Made by a program: the position numbers and the translations under genes
Notes under the pieces: generated by a model
The model's input: the letters and a program-made list of their open reading frames with translations, nothing else
Databases searched by the model: none
What the model was told of the DNA's origin: nothing
Assembly (NCBI GenBank): GCA_946127115.1
Contig: CAMGYI010000002.1
Span: forward strand, 310,001 to 374,000
Reading direction: 5' to 3'
DNA length: 64,000 bases
DNA from: an uncultured Chlamydia sp.
Lineage (GTDB): Bacteria; Chlamydiota; Chlamydiia; Chlamydiales; Simkaniaceae
Shown here: in pieces, positions 37,751 to 49,504 of the stretch
Layout: each line of letters starts with the position of its first letter
Numbering within the stretch: position 1 is the stretch's first letter

Positions 37751-38068
37751 TCAACGACGTTTTTTGCGAGCTACTTTTTTCTTCCGTACTGGAGTTTTTT
37801 TGCGAGTCACTTTTCTCTTTGTTGCTTTTTGCTTCACAACTTTTTTTCGCGTTGTTTTCCTTGCCTTTTTGCGCTTACCAGCACTTCCTTTCTTATCAGC
37901 AGCAACAGACTCTTTTCGGTATTGTTTCGTGAGCTTTGCAAACTTAATTGTTCCGGTGCGTACTCTTTGAGAAGCTGCACGATTTCCCTTTTCAGATGCT
38001 TTTCTGAGATCCATTGCTAGATCCATTAACATCCCTTCCATTTTCTTGATTGTATCCTTCAATGCCAT
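37751..38068 (-). CDS. hctA: Histone H1-like protein Hc1
   Basis: 105 residues. It compacts the chromosome in the elementary-body stage of chlamydiae. The N-terminal third is helical (MALKDTIKKMEGMLMDLAMD), the rest is almost only Lys, Arg, Thr, Val and Ala (RKKARKTTRKKVVKQKATKR). ATG 38068 has GGAGG 11 nt upstream and gives the family start; an upstream in-frame ATG would add nine residues. In Chlamydia hctA is silenced until late by the small RNA IhtA; nothing of that can be seen here. Confidence 0.93.
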   Translation of the reverse strand: MALKDTIKKMEGMLMDLAMDLRKASEKGNRAASQRVRTGTIKFAKLTKQYRKESVAADKKGSAGKRKKARKTTRKKVVKQKATKRKVTRKKTPVRKKKVARKKRR

Positions 38069-38122
38069 GCTTAAAAAAACCTCCGTAAAAAACATGTTCT
38101 GCTCTTTTCAATAGAAAAAAAT

Positions 38123-38965
38123 TTAAATATTGTGCAATAGATTTTTTCCAAAAAGTTTTGTGTGATTTGCAAAGGATTGCATTAGATTACGGATAGTTAA
38201 AGGGATAACGCGATTGTTAATTACAAAATTATCAATCGAAATAACTGGCATTACTTCCTTATTGCTCGACGTTAAAAATGCCCCTTCAAATTCTCCAACT
38301 TCATCCACATTAATTTCTCTCTCCTCCACCTCGCAAAGCTCCATTACAACCTTCCGCGTAATTCCCTCTAAAATTCCTTCCTTTGGCGTGATGATCTTTC
38401 CCGCTTTTATCGCAAAAAAATTGGCCGTTCCCGTTTCTCGGATCCATCCCTTTTCATCGCAAAACAGAACATCAACAGCACCCACTTTTTCCGCTTTTTT
38501 AAGCGCAACAATAGCCGGAAGGTAATGGATGCTTTTTGCTTTGGGAAACGGACGTTGATAGGTCTCTGTAGTGATTAAAATCCCCTCTTCAAAATACCTC
38601 TCGGGAAACGGAGCAAAAGGATAGGCCAAGGCAAAAAATGTTGGCTCTCCTTCCGGCATCAGCTGATCGCTGGAAACCCCTCCGGTGAGAACCACTTTCA
38701 CACTCGTCTCTTCATATTCTCCTCGCGAAATAAGCTCCAGAACAATCTCCTCCATCACATCCATTTCCATCACAACCTCAAGACCAAACATCGTTGCCGA
38801 TGACACGAATCGCTCCAAATGGGCACGCAGCCGAAAAGGAGCGCCCCCATACGTCCTGAGATAATCCATAACCCCAAAACCTCTGAGCACAGAGAGGTCA
38901 AGAGCGGAGACTTTCGCCTCGGCTCCATCAATAAACTGTCCATTGATATACGCCAGTGTCGTCAT
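38123..38965 (-). CDS. Class IV aminotransferase (branched-chain/D-amino acid/ADC-lyase type)
   Basis: 280 residues with the fold-type IV PLP motifs: YINGQFID, GFGVMDYLRTYGG, RLRAHLERF, the Lys region SIHYLPAIVALKKAEK, IRETGTANFF and the C-terminal EGITRKVVMEL. BCAT (IlvE), D-amino acid transaminase and aminodeoxychorismate lyase (PabC) share these, and I cannot choose between them. It lies 55 nt upstream of hctA and may be transcribed with it. Confidence 0.88.
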   Translation of the reverse strand: MTTLAYINGQFIDGAEAKVSALDLSVLRGFGVMDYLRTYGGAPFRLRAHLERFVSSATMFGLEVVMEMDVMEEIVLELISRGEYEETSVKVVLTGGVSSDQLMPEGEPTFFALAYPFAPFPERYFEEGILITTETYQRPFPKAKSIHYLPAIVALKKAEKVGAVDVLFCDEKGWIRETGTANFFAIKAGKIITPKEGILEGITRKVVMELCEVEEREINVDEVGEFEGAFLTSSNKEVMPVISIDNFVINNRVIPLTIRNLMQSFANHTKLFGKNLLHNI

Positions 38966-39088
38966 TTCTTAGACACTAGCAAAGCCATTCTTTTTGATAA
39001 AGAGAACTCTTAGGTGGTCCTTGAATTTTTCTTTTTTTAGAATCATTCATATTGATTCTCTTCAACGCATCTTTATACCGTCTTTTTT

Positions 39089-39225
39089 CTACCTTTTATA
39101 GATATATCTTCTGATGGTATCTTCATCCAGCAAAAGGGCTTCCCATGATCTCTTTATAGCTTTTAAAAAGAATGGCTTTTATTCCATCACAGACTCTTTT
39201 GTCCCGTTCAGCATCGATGCAATGC
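39089..39225 (-). pseudogene. IS630-family transposase, helix-turn-helix fragment
   Basis: Two overlapping frames give ERDKRVCDGIKAILFKSYKE and SWEALLLDEDTIRRYIYKR. Together they match the family's DRIKAILL...G.S...IAEALLLDEDTIRRYI. A frameshift lies between them, and the DDE domain is absent. The rest of 38966-39480 shows no recognisable gene. Confidence 0.65.
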
Positions 39226-39488
39226 TGATAAACTTCTTACCAGAATTATTTAGAATAAGCTTTTCCGGGATATTCCATGTTGACATTCATAGACTGATTC
39301 TAAAGTTGACAAGAAGTAATTTAAACTGTGCTAAGTATATATCATTAAACTAGATTGCACCTTAGCTTTGCGCTTCGAGGAGGTTTTGGCTTCTTGAGAT
39401 ATTTTGTTTATGAGACTGTCTCAACTATAAAACTGGACCAAGGTAATCTTAAAAAAAAAGTTTATGAAACATTGCGCCCTTTGAAAGC

Positions 39489-39523
39489 AAAAAAAAGCCT
39501 TCAAAAACTAATCTGAAGGCTTG
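39489..39523 (-). terminator. rRNA operon terminator
   Basis: On the minus strand AAGCCTTCA ... TGAAGGCTT followed by TTTTTTT, about 10 nt after the 5S gene. Confidence 0.85.
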
Positions 39524-39532
39524 AATGAAAAC

Positions 39533-39645
39533 CCTGGCAACGTCCTACTCTTCCGTACTCTAGTGCACAGTACCATCGGCGATGAAGAGCTTAACTACTG
39601 AGTTCGGGATGGGATCAGGTGTGGCCTCTTCTCTATGGTCACCAA
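39533..39645 (-). rRNA. rrf: 5S ribosomal RNA
   Basis: About 113 nt. The minus strand carries the conserved CCACACCTGATCCCATCCCG and CGAACTCAG blocks and closing 5'/3' ends (TTGGTGACC/..GTTGCCAGGG type). Last gene of the operon; about 80 nt after 23S. Confidence 0.95.
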
Positions 39646-40067
39646 GATAAGACTAATCAAATACTCAAAGCAAACTAATTTTAAACAACGCTTGAGATGT
39701 ATTAATTTTTCTCTAAAGAAAAAAAAAAGATCAAGCCGATGGATGTATTAGTACTGGTTAGCTCAACGTATTGCTACGCTTCCACACCCAGCCTATCAAC
39801 CCTGTCGTCTTCAGGTCATCTCATAGGGATACTTTATCTTGAAGGGGGCTTGGCGTTTAGATGCTTTCAACGCTTATCCTTTCCGAACTTAGCTACCCGG
39901 CGATGCCCTTGGCAGGACAACCGGAACACCATTGGTCCGTCCACTTCGGTCCTCTCGTACTAGAAGCAGCTCTTCTCAAGTATCCTACGCCCACAGCAGA
40001 TAGGGACCAAACTGTCTCACGACGTTTTGAACCCAGCTCGCGTACCGCTTTAATTGGCGAACAGCCA

Positions 40068-40126
<59 letters not shown>

Positions 40127-40153
40127 GCCACGTCGATATGAACTCTTGGTGGC

Positions 40154-40190
<37 letters not shown>

Positions 40191-40637
40191 AAGCGACGGC
40201 GATTCCACTTTCCACCGCCGGATCACTAAACCCTACTTTCGTACCTGCTCGACTCGCTGGTCTCGCAGTCAACTTGTCTTATACTTTTGCGCTCTACTCG
40301 TGATTGCCAACCACGATGAGACAAGCTTTGGACTCCTCCGTTACTTTTTGGGAGGAAACCGCCCCAGTCAAACTGCCCGTCTGACAATGTTCGTCCCCCA
40401 GATTCATGGGGCAACGTTAGATTTCCGACATGTCAAGACCGGTATTTCAAGGATGACTCCAGAAGCCCTAACGAGCCTCCTTCACCGTCTCCCGGTTATC
40501 CTACACATGACAAGTCAAAAGCCAATATCAGAGTACAGTAAAGGTTCACGGGGTCTTTCCGTCTAGCTGCGGGTAAACGGCATCTTCACCGCTACTACAA
40601 TTTCACCGAGTCTCTCGTTGAGACAGTGCCCAGATCG

Positions 40638-40684
<47 letters not shown>

Positions 40685-41381
40685 CGATTAGTCCCTTGCT
40701 ATTTCTAACAGGGTCGGACTCTCTCTTAGTTTGAAACCAACTCATGTTGGTACTGGAGATGATCCATCTGATTCTTTAGGTTTCGAATTTCTTCAATTCC
40801 TTCAGTTGACAGAGGGACTCCATTTTTCATCTTAAGCAGAATTTTTCTGAATTTTTGAAACCCCACACCTTTCCTTGTTTTAAGCTTATGCTTTTCAAAA
40901 AACGGTATGATCATTTCCGTTAAGTGCTCAATGCCTCTCACTCTATAGGCCATCCAGTTGCCATGGTTCCTGCGAACCACTCCACAACCAAAGTAAGCTT
41001 TTAAAGCATAGAGAACCTGAACATCTCGTTCATGTTGGACAACGGTAAATTCAGGGAGTATCCAGTACCCCCCAGTCATTTGCTTCTGTCTATTCACAGA
41101 TATATGAAAACAACCTCTACCATCGACAAACCCAACAATCCATTGTGCTTCTAGATCCATATCAAACTCCAAACGTTTGGTCTCTGAGGATTTTAATCTC
41201 ATGAAATGAGCCTGCTTGGTTAAATTTCCAAGTGTACTCACTCCGTTTCAACGATTAATCTTTCCTGCGGATTGCCTCCATGTCTCTAGGATTTTTACTG
41301 CTACACAAAAATGCAACGAGTACCTAAAAGCTTTAGAAGGTTTTCCCGCATATAGTTTGGTTTTACTAAGGCTAGCTATTA
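40685..41381 (-). other. Group I intron in 23S rRNA after U1931 (E. coli numbering)
   Basis: The rRNA text ATAACGGTCCTAAGGT stops at 41382 and resumes with AGCGAAATTCC at 40684. The 697-nt insert begins after a U and ends in G, as group I introns require. The sequence GGCAATCCGCAGGAAAG (about 41259-41277) looks like the P3/P4-Q segment and AAGAGAGAGTCC (40716-40727) like the S element at P7, with the ORF between them (in the P8 region). S. negevensis is known to have a group I intron in 23S rRNA that was reported to stay in the mature molecule. Confidence 0.88.
40726..41241 (-). CDS. LAGLIDADG homing endonuclease in the 23S intron
   Basis: 171 codons from a GTG at 41241; an ATG at 41202 (MRLKSSETKRLEF) may be the real start. 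It has one LAGLIDADG motif, WIVGFVDGRGCFHI (the acidic residue here is the first Asp; Glu of the usual DGEG is Arg), so it would act as a homodimer. YWILPEFTVVQHERDVQVL and CGVVRRNHG match the beta-sheet and loop of the fold. The stop overlaps the S-like core element. The Glu-to-Arg change in the motif may weaken cutting. Confidence 0.88.
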   Translation of the reverse strand: MSTLGNLTKQAHFMRLKSSETKRLEFDMDLEAQWIVGFVDGRGCFHISVNRQKQMTGGYWILPEFTVVQHERDVQVLYALKAYFGCGVVRRNHGNWMAYRVRGIEHLTEMIIPFFEKHKLKTRKGVGFQKFRKILLKMKNGVPLSTEGIEEIRNLKNQMDHLQYQHELVSN

Positions 41382-43372
41382 ACCTTAGGACCGTTATAGT
41401 TACGGCCGCCATTCACCAGGGCTTAAATTCAATGCTTCGTCCCGAAGGACTGACATCTCCTATTGACCTTTTGGCATTGGGCAGGCATCACACCATATAC
41501 TTCCTCTTAAACGAGTTTGCATAGTGCTGTGTTTTTGCTAAACAGTCGCCTGGGCCGATTCTCTGCGGCCCCCAAACGCTTAACCGCGAAGGTATCACGT
41601 CCAAGGGCTCCTCTTCTCCCGAAGTTACGAGGACAATTTGCCGAGTTCCTTAACGAGAGTTCTCTCGCGCGCCTGAGAATATTCATCCCACCTACCTGTG
41701 TCGGTTTTGGTACGGTCACCATCAACAACTAGAGGTTATTTCTTGGAAGCATTGCGCTACACCATCGGTTCCTCCGAAGATTCCCCTTGTCTCATACCTA
41801 GCTTTCCGTCAGCGGATTTACCTACTGACCAGCCTCATACAAAAACGGACATCCAATAGCCCGCGTGCTTAACTTACTCCGTCACCCCATTGTTATAGTT
41901 TTAGGTGGCGCAGGAATATTTAACCTGCTTTCCATCGCTTACGCTTTTCAGCCTCAGCTTAGGGACCGGCTAACCCAGGGAAGACGAGCTTTACCCTGGA
42001 AACCTTAGGTTTTCGGCGAGGGAGATTCTCACTCCCTTTATCGTGTACTTATGCCATGCATCCTCACTAGTATGCGCTCCAACACTCCTTACGGTATATC
42101 TTCATCGCACATACTACGCTCTCCTACCGCGTACCACAAAGTGGCACACCCGCGATTTCGGCTCTATGCTTTAGTCCCGATCATTATCGGCGCAAAGTCT
42201 CTCGATTGGTGAGCTATTACGCACTCTTTAAATGATGGCTGCCTCTAAGCCAACATTCCAACTGTCTATGAAACTTCACATCCTTACTCACTTAGCATAG
42301 AATTAGGGGCCTTAATCGGCGATCTGGGCTGTTCCCCTTTCGACAATGAAGCTTATCCCCCACTGTCTATCTCCCGACTTAACTCATAGTATTCGGAGTT
42401 TGGTTTCCGTTGGTAGGCCGGTAGGCCCCCGCGGGAATCCAGTGCTCTACCCCTATGAGTCTCAAAGTCGAGGCTAACCCTAAAGTTATTTCGAAGAGAA
42501 CAAGATATCTCCAAGTTTGATTGGCCTTTCACCCCTATCCACAGTTCATCCAAATCTTTTTCAACAGATACTGGTTCGGACCTTCACAAGGTTTTACCCC
42601 TGCTTCATCCTGACCATGGATAGATCACTTGGTTTCGTGTCTACATCATACGACTCAATGCGCTATTAACGCTCGCTTTCACTTCGGCTCCGGAACGGAT
42701 GTCCCTTAACCTAGCCGTACAACATAACTCGCTGGCTCATCATGCAAAAGGCACGCCATCAGCCATCCTTCCTAAAAGGAAGCATAGGCCTCTGACCGCT
42801 TGTAGGCTGCTGGTTTCAGATTCTATTTCACTCCCCTAACAGGGGTTCTTTTCACCTTTCCATCACTGTACTTGTGCACTATCGGTCATCGAGTAGTATT
42901 TAGCCTTGGAGAGTGGTCTCCCCAGATTCAGACCGGGTTTCACGTGTCCGGCCCTACTCAGGTGCTAACCTCACTTAAACTTACCTTTTACACACGGGGC
43001 TTTCACCCTGTATCGCCCAACTTCCCAGATGGTTATGTTAAGTTTATTTAAGCTTTTATGATTAGTCCTACAACCCCGAAAATAAATTTCCGGTTTGGGC
43101 TATTCCCACTTCGCTCGCCGCTACTACGGGAATCTCTTTTGATTTATTTTCCTCTGCCTACTTAGATGTCTCAATTCAGCAGGTTTGCCTCACTAATCTA
43201 TGTATTCAATTAATGATAATGGAGGATTAGCTCCATTGGGTTTCCCCATTCGGAAATCTCCGGCTCAATGCTTCTTTCCAGCTCGCCGGAGCTTATCGCA
43301 GGTATGCGCGTCCTTCATCGCCTCTCGATGCCAAGGCATCCACCAACAGCCCTTATTAGCTTGATCTAATAA

Positions 43373-43736
43373 GTGTACATTAAACTGTCCCGAAGGACAG
43401 CTTGCCTAAAATTGGTCTTGTATACTGAGATACTCAACCGACTGTCAGCTCGTGAATTTCACGAATTGACTGCGATTGAATATCCCCTTCTCAAGCGCTG
43501 TTTAAAATCAGTTTTATTGTAGTACATTCGACAGGTTATCGAATGTTACTCGCTATAATATTTTAATCAGCTTTTCGCAATTCAAAAACACCTCGGTGTT
43601 TTTGATTTACTTGATTAGTCTATCTTCTGTCAAGAAAAAAAATGCTCTTCTAACAGCGAAAGTGAAGCGACAAAAATCTTAAGGTTTGCCCAACCATAGA
43701 TTCGCAAGGTCTCAAAGACCTCACTATCTTGTCCAT
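43373..43736 (-). other. 16S-23S spacer
   Basis: 364 nt without a tRNA. It contains small inverted repeats (such as CTGTCCCGAAGGACAG at 43385-43400) that may be part of the processing stems. Confidence 0.7.
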
Positions 43737-45281
<1,545 letters not shown>

Positions 45282-45500
45282 AATTTAATCTTTAATAATC
45301 TAGCTAATGCTAGATTGATTCTCGAATACATAATATATCATATGTTCGAGCTAAAGTTTGATAGGGGCATATCGAAATAAATTTCGACACGCTCAAACCT
45401 TAAGCTTTGTCACTTCAATTTCGCTGTCAAAATAACACTTGAAAGCTCTAAGGCTTTCGTTTCATTTCCTTCGCACGGTTTGCTTAAGAAAGAATACGAG

Positions 45501-45529
45501 ACCATACAATAGCTCTAATTTATAAGCAA
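45501..45529 (-). promoter_or_regulatory. Possible rRNA operon promoter
   Basis: On the minus strand TTGCTT, 17 bases, TATGGT, about 210 nt before the 16S 5' end. The 240-nt leader is A+T rich and has a TTGACA further down without a paired -10. Confidence 0.4.
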
Positions 45530-45659
45530 ACATTTTCCATTTTTTTCTGATTTACTTTCATAGGTTCTCTATGAAGAATCCTTTCTAGATACCCTTCTCA
45601 ACTGCTTTTGACACCAGAGATTTTTTTTCGAAAGCTACAGTTGCATTGCCTGTAGAGAG

Positions 45660-46643
45660 TTAAGTAAAATCTTTAGGGAATGGAGTTAGGTTAGAGAATG
45701 ATTTTTCTCTCCATGCAGCGTGGACAAACTCTTCTCGCATCTGCTGAATATTTCTTTTGTGATAAACAAAAACAATGGTATCAAAGGCGCCAGAATTTGA
45801 TTCGATATAAGCTTTCACCGTTTCAAAGGCAATTTTTTGTGCTTCCTTAAATGGGTAACCAAATATTCCAGTGGAGATTGCTGGGAAAGCAATTGACCGA
45901 ATTCCGTGAGCATTTGCAACCACTTAGGGGGTTTCGATAGGCATTCGCAAGCAGAGCCCCCCCTTTTAGGCGTTTCGCTCCGAGGTCCAACCGTATGGAC
46001 AATATGTTGGGTTGCATTTTCTCTTCCAGTAATACTGAACGAGGAAGTTACAACCGCATCCCCTAATCTTAATCCGGTGCATTGTGCTCCCCTTTAGGAG
46101 TGGAAGTTTCTCACATATTTCTTTAAGCTTCTTTCCTGCCGCTGCGTGTATTACACCATCAATTCCTCCTCCTCCAAGAAGTGATTCTTGAGCAGCATTT
46201 ACAATTGCTTGCACGGGCAAGTCAAGGATATCACCAATGACGGTATGTACATAGGTATTCCCAATTTTTACGCCATCAGGAAGATGGACATCTTGAGAGG
46301 ATAACGGTGGTGGCGGTTGACGAGGTAGTACGTACGAACCTGTGCGAGGCTGACCAATCAAAACCGGAGCCGTCCCCAAAACTGTTGTACTAATGAATTG
46401 AGCCTTTTTGCTGATTACTGTCCAATAAAGAGCTGCTGTAATAAAAGCGTACGGAATAAGATCACACCGAGACAGAGCTCTAGAAGTTTTTGTGATACAC
46501 AACGCTTACTTGTACAAGTAACGACAGTGCAAATGCCCCTGCCTGAATTCAGAGAGCTCGCATAGGTAGATATTTCTTTTGTGAAGCAATGAGATAATAC
46601 GCAGCGCAGCAAATCCCATTTATAGACAATTTTTCAACCGCCA
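45660..46643 (-). pseudogene. Macro-domain protein (ADP-ribose hydrolase family), frameshifted
   Basis: Read in the right frames it is a macro domain: [43 protein letters not shown], then (shifted) [14 protein letters not shown] and [11 protein letters not shown], then (shifted) ALLANAYRNPL, then (shifted) VVANAHGIRSIAF, PAISTGIFGYPFKEAQ and a C-terminal helix. So the phosphate and ribose loops (GGGGIDG, STGIFGY) are kept but three frameshifts lie near AAAGGGG, AAAAGGGGGGG and CCCCC runs (about 46090, 45965, 45930). A hydrophobic, Pro-rich N-terminus (about 46643-46300, itself shifted) precedes the domain. Parent proteins remove ADP-ribose from proteins or O-acetyl-ADP-ribose. Confidence 0.8.
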
Positions 46644-46716
46644 TGACAGTCTCCCCCAAGCCTGAAAAGCCTTATAAAGGCTCAACAGATAAACATCACC
46701 ATAAAATATATAAAAA

Positions 46717-47997
46717 CTAGAATAAAAAAACGTAGAAGAGCATTCCTAGAACATACCCAATAAACACTGGGAGGGAGATCTTTTTAAAGTAGGAGAAGAA
46801 GTCTACCTTCTCAAGTCCCATGAGAGCCACGCCTGCGGAGGAGCCCATAACAAGGATACTTCCTCCCGTACCAGCCGCATAAGCAATCATGAGCCACAGG
46901 GGAGAATCGGTTGGGGTGGTTTGGAGATCATACATTCCCATTGTTGCGGCAACAAGAGGGACGTTATCAATGACTGCAGAGACAACACCGATAACGGAAG
47001 CGATAAGCGCTTCATTTTTCATATTAACGTTAAGCCATTGAGCGGCACCGTCAAGAATTCCTGTAGACTCAAGCGCGTTCACACTAAGCAGAATTCCTAA
47101 GAAAAAGAGAATACTTGAAACATCAATCTTTGTCAGAATATGGGGAACTCGGAGGTGGTGTCTCTGCTCGTAGCGGTGATGCATGATATCCGTTGCAAGC
47201 CACATGATTGAAAGGGAAATAAGCATCCCCATAAATGGAGGGAGGCCGGTTAGCGCCTTAAAAACAGGAACACAAAGAAACAAAACAACCCCCAGATAAA
47301 AAACGAGATGAGCTCCTGGTTCTAATGATTCATTGCGAAAGTCAACTTCAGATTTTGGGAAGTTTCCTTTCATGGTGAAGGTATAAAGAAGAAGAGGGAA
47401 CATCATGGAAACCAAACTGGGGAAAAAGAGTTCGGTGATCACTTTTATCGAAGTGATCTGCCCTCCAATCCAAAGCATTGTCGTCGTAACATCTCCAATT
47501 GGCGTCCAAGCTCCTCCGGCATTTGCTGCAACAATCACCATGCAGGAAAAGAGCCATCTCTCCTTTTTGTGCGGAATCAGCTTCCTCAAAATAGAAATCA
47601 TAAGAATTGTGGTCGTTAAGTTGTCAAGAACAGCCGACAGAAAAAAGGTAAGGAAACAGATAATCCATAGCATTTTCCGCTTAGAGCGGGTATGGAGATG
47701 ATGGATAAAGGTATTGAACCCTTTGTGGGAGTCAATAAGCTCGACCATCGTCATCGCTCCCAATAAGAAGAAAAGAATCTGCGATACATCACTTAGACGC
47801 GTGTTCAAAAAAGCCGTGCTAACACTTAGCGATTGGGGATCTCCAACAAAGTAAATCAACCAGCAAACCACTGCCATAAATAATGCAACAGCTGTTTTAT
47901 TGACACGAATTAAAAATTCAAGGACGATGGCGGTATAGCCAATTGCGAAAATCGATATAAGGATGTCGTGTGGAAGCGTGAAAAGTTCAATATCCAT
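46717..47997 (-). CDS. nhaD: Na+/H+ antiporter, NhaD type
   Basis: About 426 residues with 11-13 membrane segments. It exchanges Na+ for H+ at the inner membrane. Typical features are FFLLGAMTMVELIDSHKGF, AVLDNLTTTILM, ANAGGAWTPIGDVTTTMLW, AVIDNVPLVAATMGMY and TGGSILVMGSSAGVALMG. The ATG at 47997 follows GGAGGTGA by 5 nt; an upstream GTG at 48015 would sit on that site. Divergent from the next gene. Confidence 0.92.
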   Translation of the reverse strand: MDIELFTLPHDILISIFAIGYTAIVLEFLIRVNKTAVALFMAVVCWLIYFVGDPQSLSVSTAFLNTRLSDVSQILFFLLGAMTMVELIDSHKGFNTFIHHLHTRSKRKMLWIICFLTFFLSAVLDNLTTTILMISILRKLIPHKKERWLFSCMVIVAANAGGAWTPIGDVTTTMLWIGGQITSIKVITELFFPSLVSMMFPLLLYTFTMKGNFPKSEVDFRNESLEPGAHLVFYLGVVLFLCVPVFKALTGLPPFMGMLISLSIMWLATDIMHHRYEQRHHLRVPHILTKIDVSSILFFLGILLSVNALESTGILDGAAQWLNVNMKNEALIASVIGVVSAVIDNVPLVAATMGMYDLQTTPTDSPLWLMIAYAAGTGGSILVMGSSAGVALMGLEKVDFFSYFKKISLPVFIGYVLGMLFYVFLF

Positions 47998-48077
47998 GGG
48001 GGTCACCTCCAGCACAGGCTAACTCTATTCCTTATAAAACTCAAGCTTTTGGATAACGAAAAGGATATTAATTTTCA

Positions 48078-48533
48078 ATGGATCATTTAAAACTGTTTTC
48101 AGTCGTTCAACCAAAGATAAAAAACCGTCTTTTACTTCGGGGAATAGGGTGGGGTGGAGTGGGCATTTCTATTCTTTTTGTGTTTGGAGTGTGGGCTCCA
48201 CCAGCTTTCCTAAATATTTGGGGTCTTCCTTTATTTACCCTAGGAATTTTTTTGATCGGATGGGGACTAATCCCCTACAAAAAGTTTATCCGCTTAGAAA
48301 CACATCCTCATAAAATTCTGCTAAAAGATAAGCGGTTAATTTTTGTATCGAACAAGGGGGGAGAGTGGATTATTCCGTGCTCAGAAGTCAGAAGAATTAC
48401 TTACTTTGAATCGAAAGTAAAGTATGGACTGCGATTAGAGACAAAAAAATCTCGGACAGTATTCCCTTACTTTTTAGGTGATCCCCGCCTGGACGAGATC
48501 GTGCATACGAATCAATCCAACGAGCGTTCCTGA
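48078..48533 (+). CDS. Small membrane protein of unknown function
   Basis: 151 residues. Two membrane segments (about 22-40 and 44-64) are followed by a soluble part with beta-strand pattern (KILLKDKRLIFVSNKGGEWI), like a PH-like or DUF domain. Not recognised. Its last 60 bases overlap the end of kdsD on the other strand, an unusual tail-to-tail overlap. Confidence 0.65.
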   Translation: MDHLKLFSVVQPKIKNRLLLRGIGWGGVGISILFVFGVWAPPAFLNIWGLPLFTLGIFLIGWGLIPYKKFIRLETHPHKILLKDKRLIFVSNKGGEWIIPCSEVRRITYFESKVKYGLRLETKKSRTVFPYFLGDPRLDEIVHTNQSNERS

Positions 48534-49433
48534 TTCTATCACTGGAAGAACATTAACCCATTTTTTCTCATCATTTTGCATAAGCCGCAGTGCATCTAGA
48601 GCACGGCTCCCTTTTTTGGTTGCGATCCATGAGGATGTCATGAGCTCGTCCATTGTTTTTTCCAGCATCTCAGCGGGATTTTTTTGAAAAGCACGACGGA
48701 GGTCTCCATCAGTGAAGATACCACAAAACGCCCCTTTCCCGTCGGTAATGAGTAAACATCCACACTTTTTATCAGTTAAGGTGACCAGTGCATCCCGCAA
48801 TTTTTCATTGGGCCGGCAAAGAGGCAGCGTCTCTCCTTGAAGCATGATATCATTGACTGTAAGAGATATCTTTTTTCCAATGGCCCCCGCAGGATGGTTA
48901 AGAGCATAATCGTCCAGGCTAAAGTTTTTGGCTTTCATAAGTGCGACAGAAAGAACATCTCCAAAAATAAGTTGGATTGAGGTCGAGGTCGTGGGGGCTA
49001 GGTCAAAAGGACAAAGCTCTCTATTTAGTGGAAGAGAAATTCCTATATCGCATGCGAGACCAAGTTTTGACTGCATATTAGAAACCCACGCTACAGTTTT
49101 GGCTCCCTTTTTTTGCGCAAAGGGAATGAGACCTAAAAGCTCTTCACTCTCCCCACTTTTACTGATGCAAATAAGAACATCTTTATCGGTAACAATTCCG
49201 ATATCCCCATGAAGGGCATTCATGGGAGGAAGATATAGAGCCTTCGTCCCAGTCGAGATCATTGTCATCACAAGTTTTTCGGCAATAATCCCACTTTTCC
49301 CAACTCCTGTAAAAATCAACATCCCCTGGCAGTCTAAAAAAAGCTTGAATACTTCCTTTGCTTTTTCTACCTCTACGTGGTCAAAAAAATAATTTAGATT
49401 CCGCTGGTACTCATCAAATAGATCTTTTAACAT
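48474..49433 (-). CDS. kdsD: Arabinose-5-phosphate isomerase
   Basis: It turns ribulose 5-phosphate into arabinose 5-phosphate, the first step to Kdo of LPS. 319 residues: SIS domain (about 30-170, GVGKSGIIAEKL, ISKSGESEELL, TTSTSIQLIFGDVL) and two CBS domains (about 195-320). KpsF/GutQ are near relatives. Same place as CT399 of Chlamydia, where the E2 gene follows; here icd, the giant gene and def lie between. Confidence 0.94.
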   Translation of the reverse strand: MLKDLFDEYQRNLNYFFDHVEVEKAKEVFKLFLDCQGMLIFTGVGKSGIIAEKLVMTMISTGTKALYLPPMNALHGDIGIVTDKDVLICISKSGESEELLGLIPFAQKKGAKTVAWVSNMQSKLGLACDIGISLPLNRELCPFDLAPTTSTSIQLIFGDVLSVALMKAKNFSLDDYALNHPAGAIGKKISLTVNDIMLQGETLPLCRPNEKLRDALVTLTDKKCGCLLITDGKGAFCGIFTDGDLRRAFQKNPAEMLEKTMDELMTSSWIATKKGSRALDALRLMQNDEKKWVNVLPVIESGTLVGLIRMHDLVQAGIT

Positions 49434-49443
49434 GCTCGAACTC

Positions 49444-49471
49444 TTGAATACTATATGCTAAATCATATAAT
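49444..49471 (+). promoter_or_regulatory. Sigma70-type promoter of icd
   Basis: TTGAAT, 16 bases, TATAAT (49466-49471). The leader would be about 27 nt and carries AAGGAG 7 nt before the GTG start. Confidence 0.6.
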
Positions 49472-49504
49472 TAGAGAGTTAATCAATCAAGTAAGGAGTT
49501 CCTT

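Noticed and set aside
39114-39353. 79-codon plus-strand ORF
   Set aside because: It is antisense to the IS630 fragment, with no ribosome-binding site or motif.
43373-43736. tRNA-Ile or tRNA-Ala in the 16S-23S spacer
   Set aside because: No cloverleaf or GTTCRANNC word in proper position was found.
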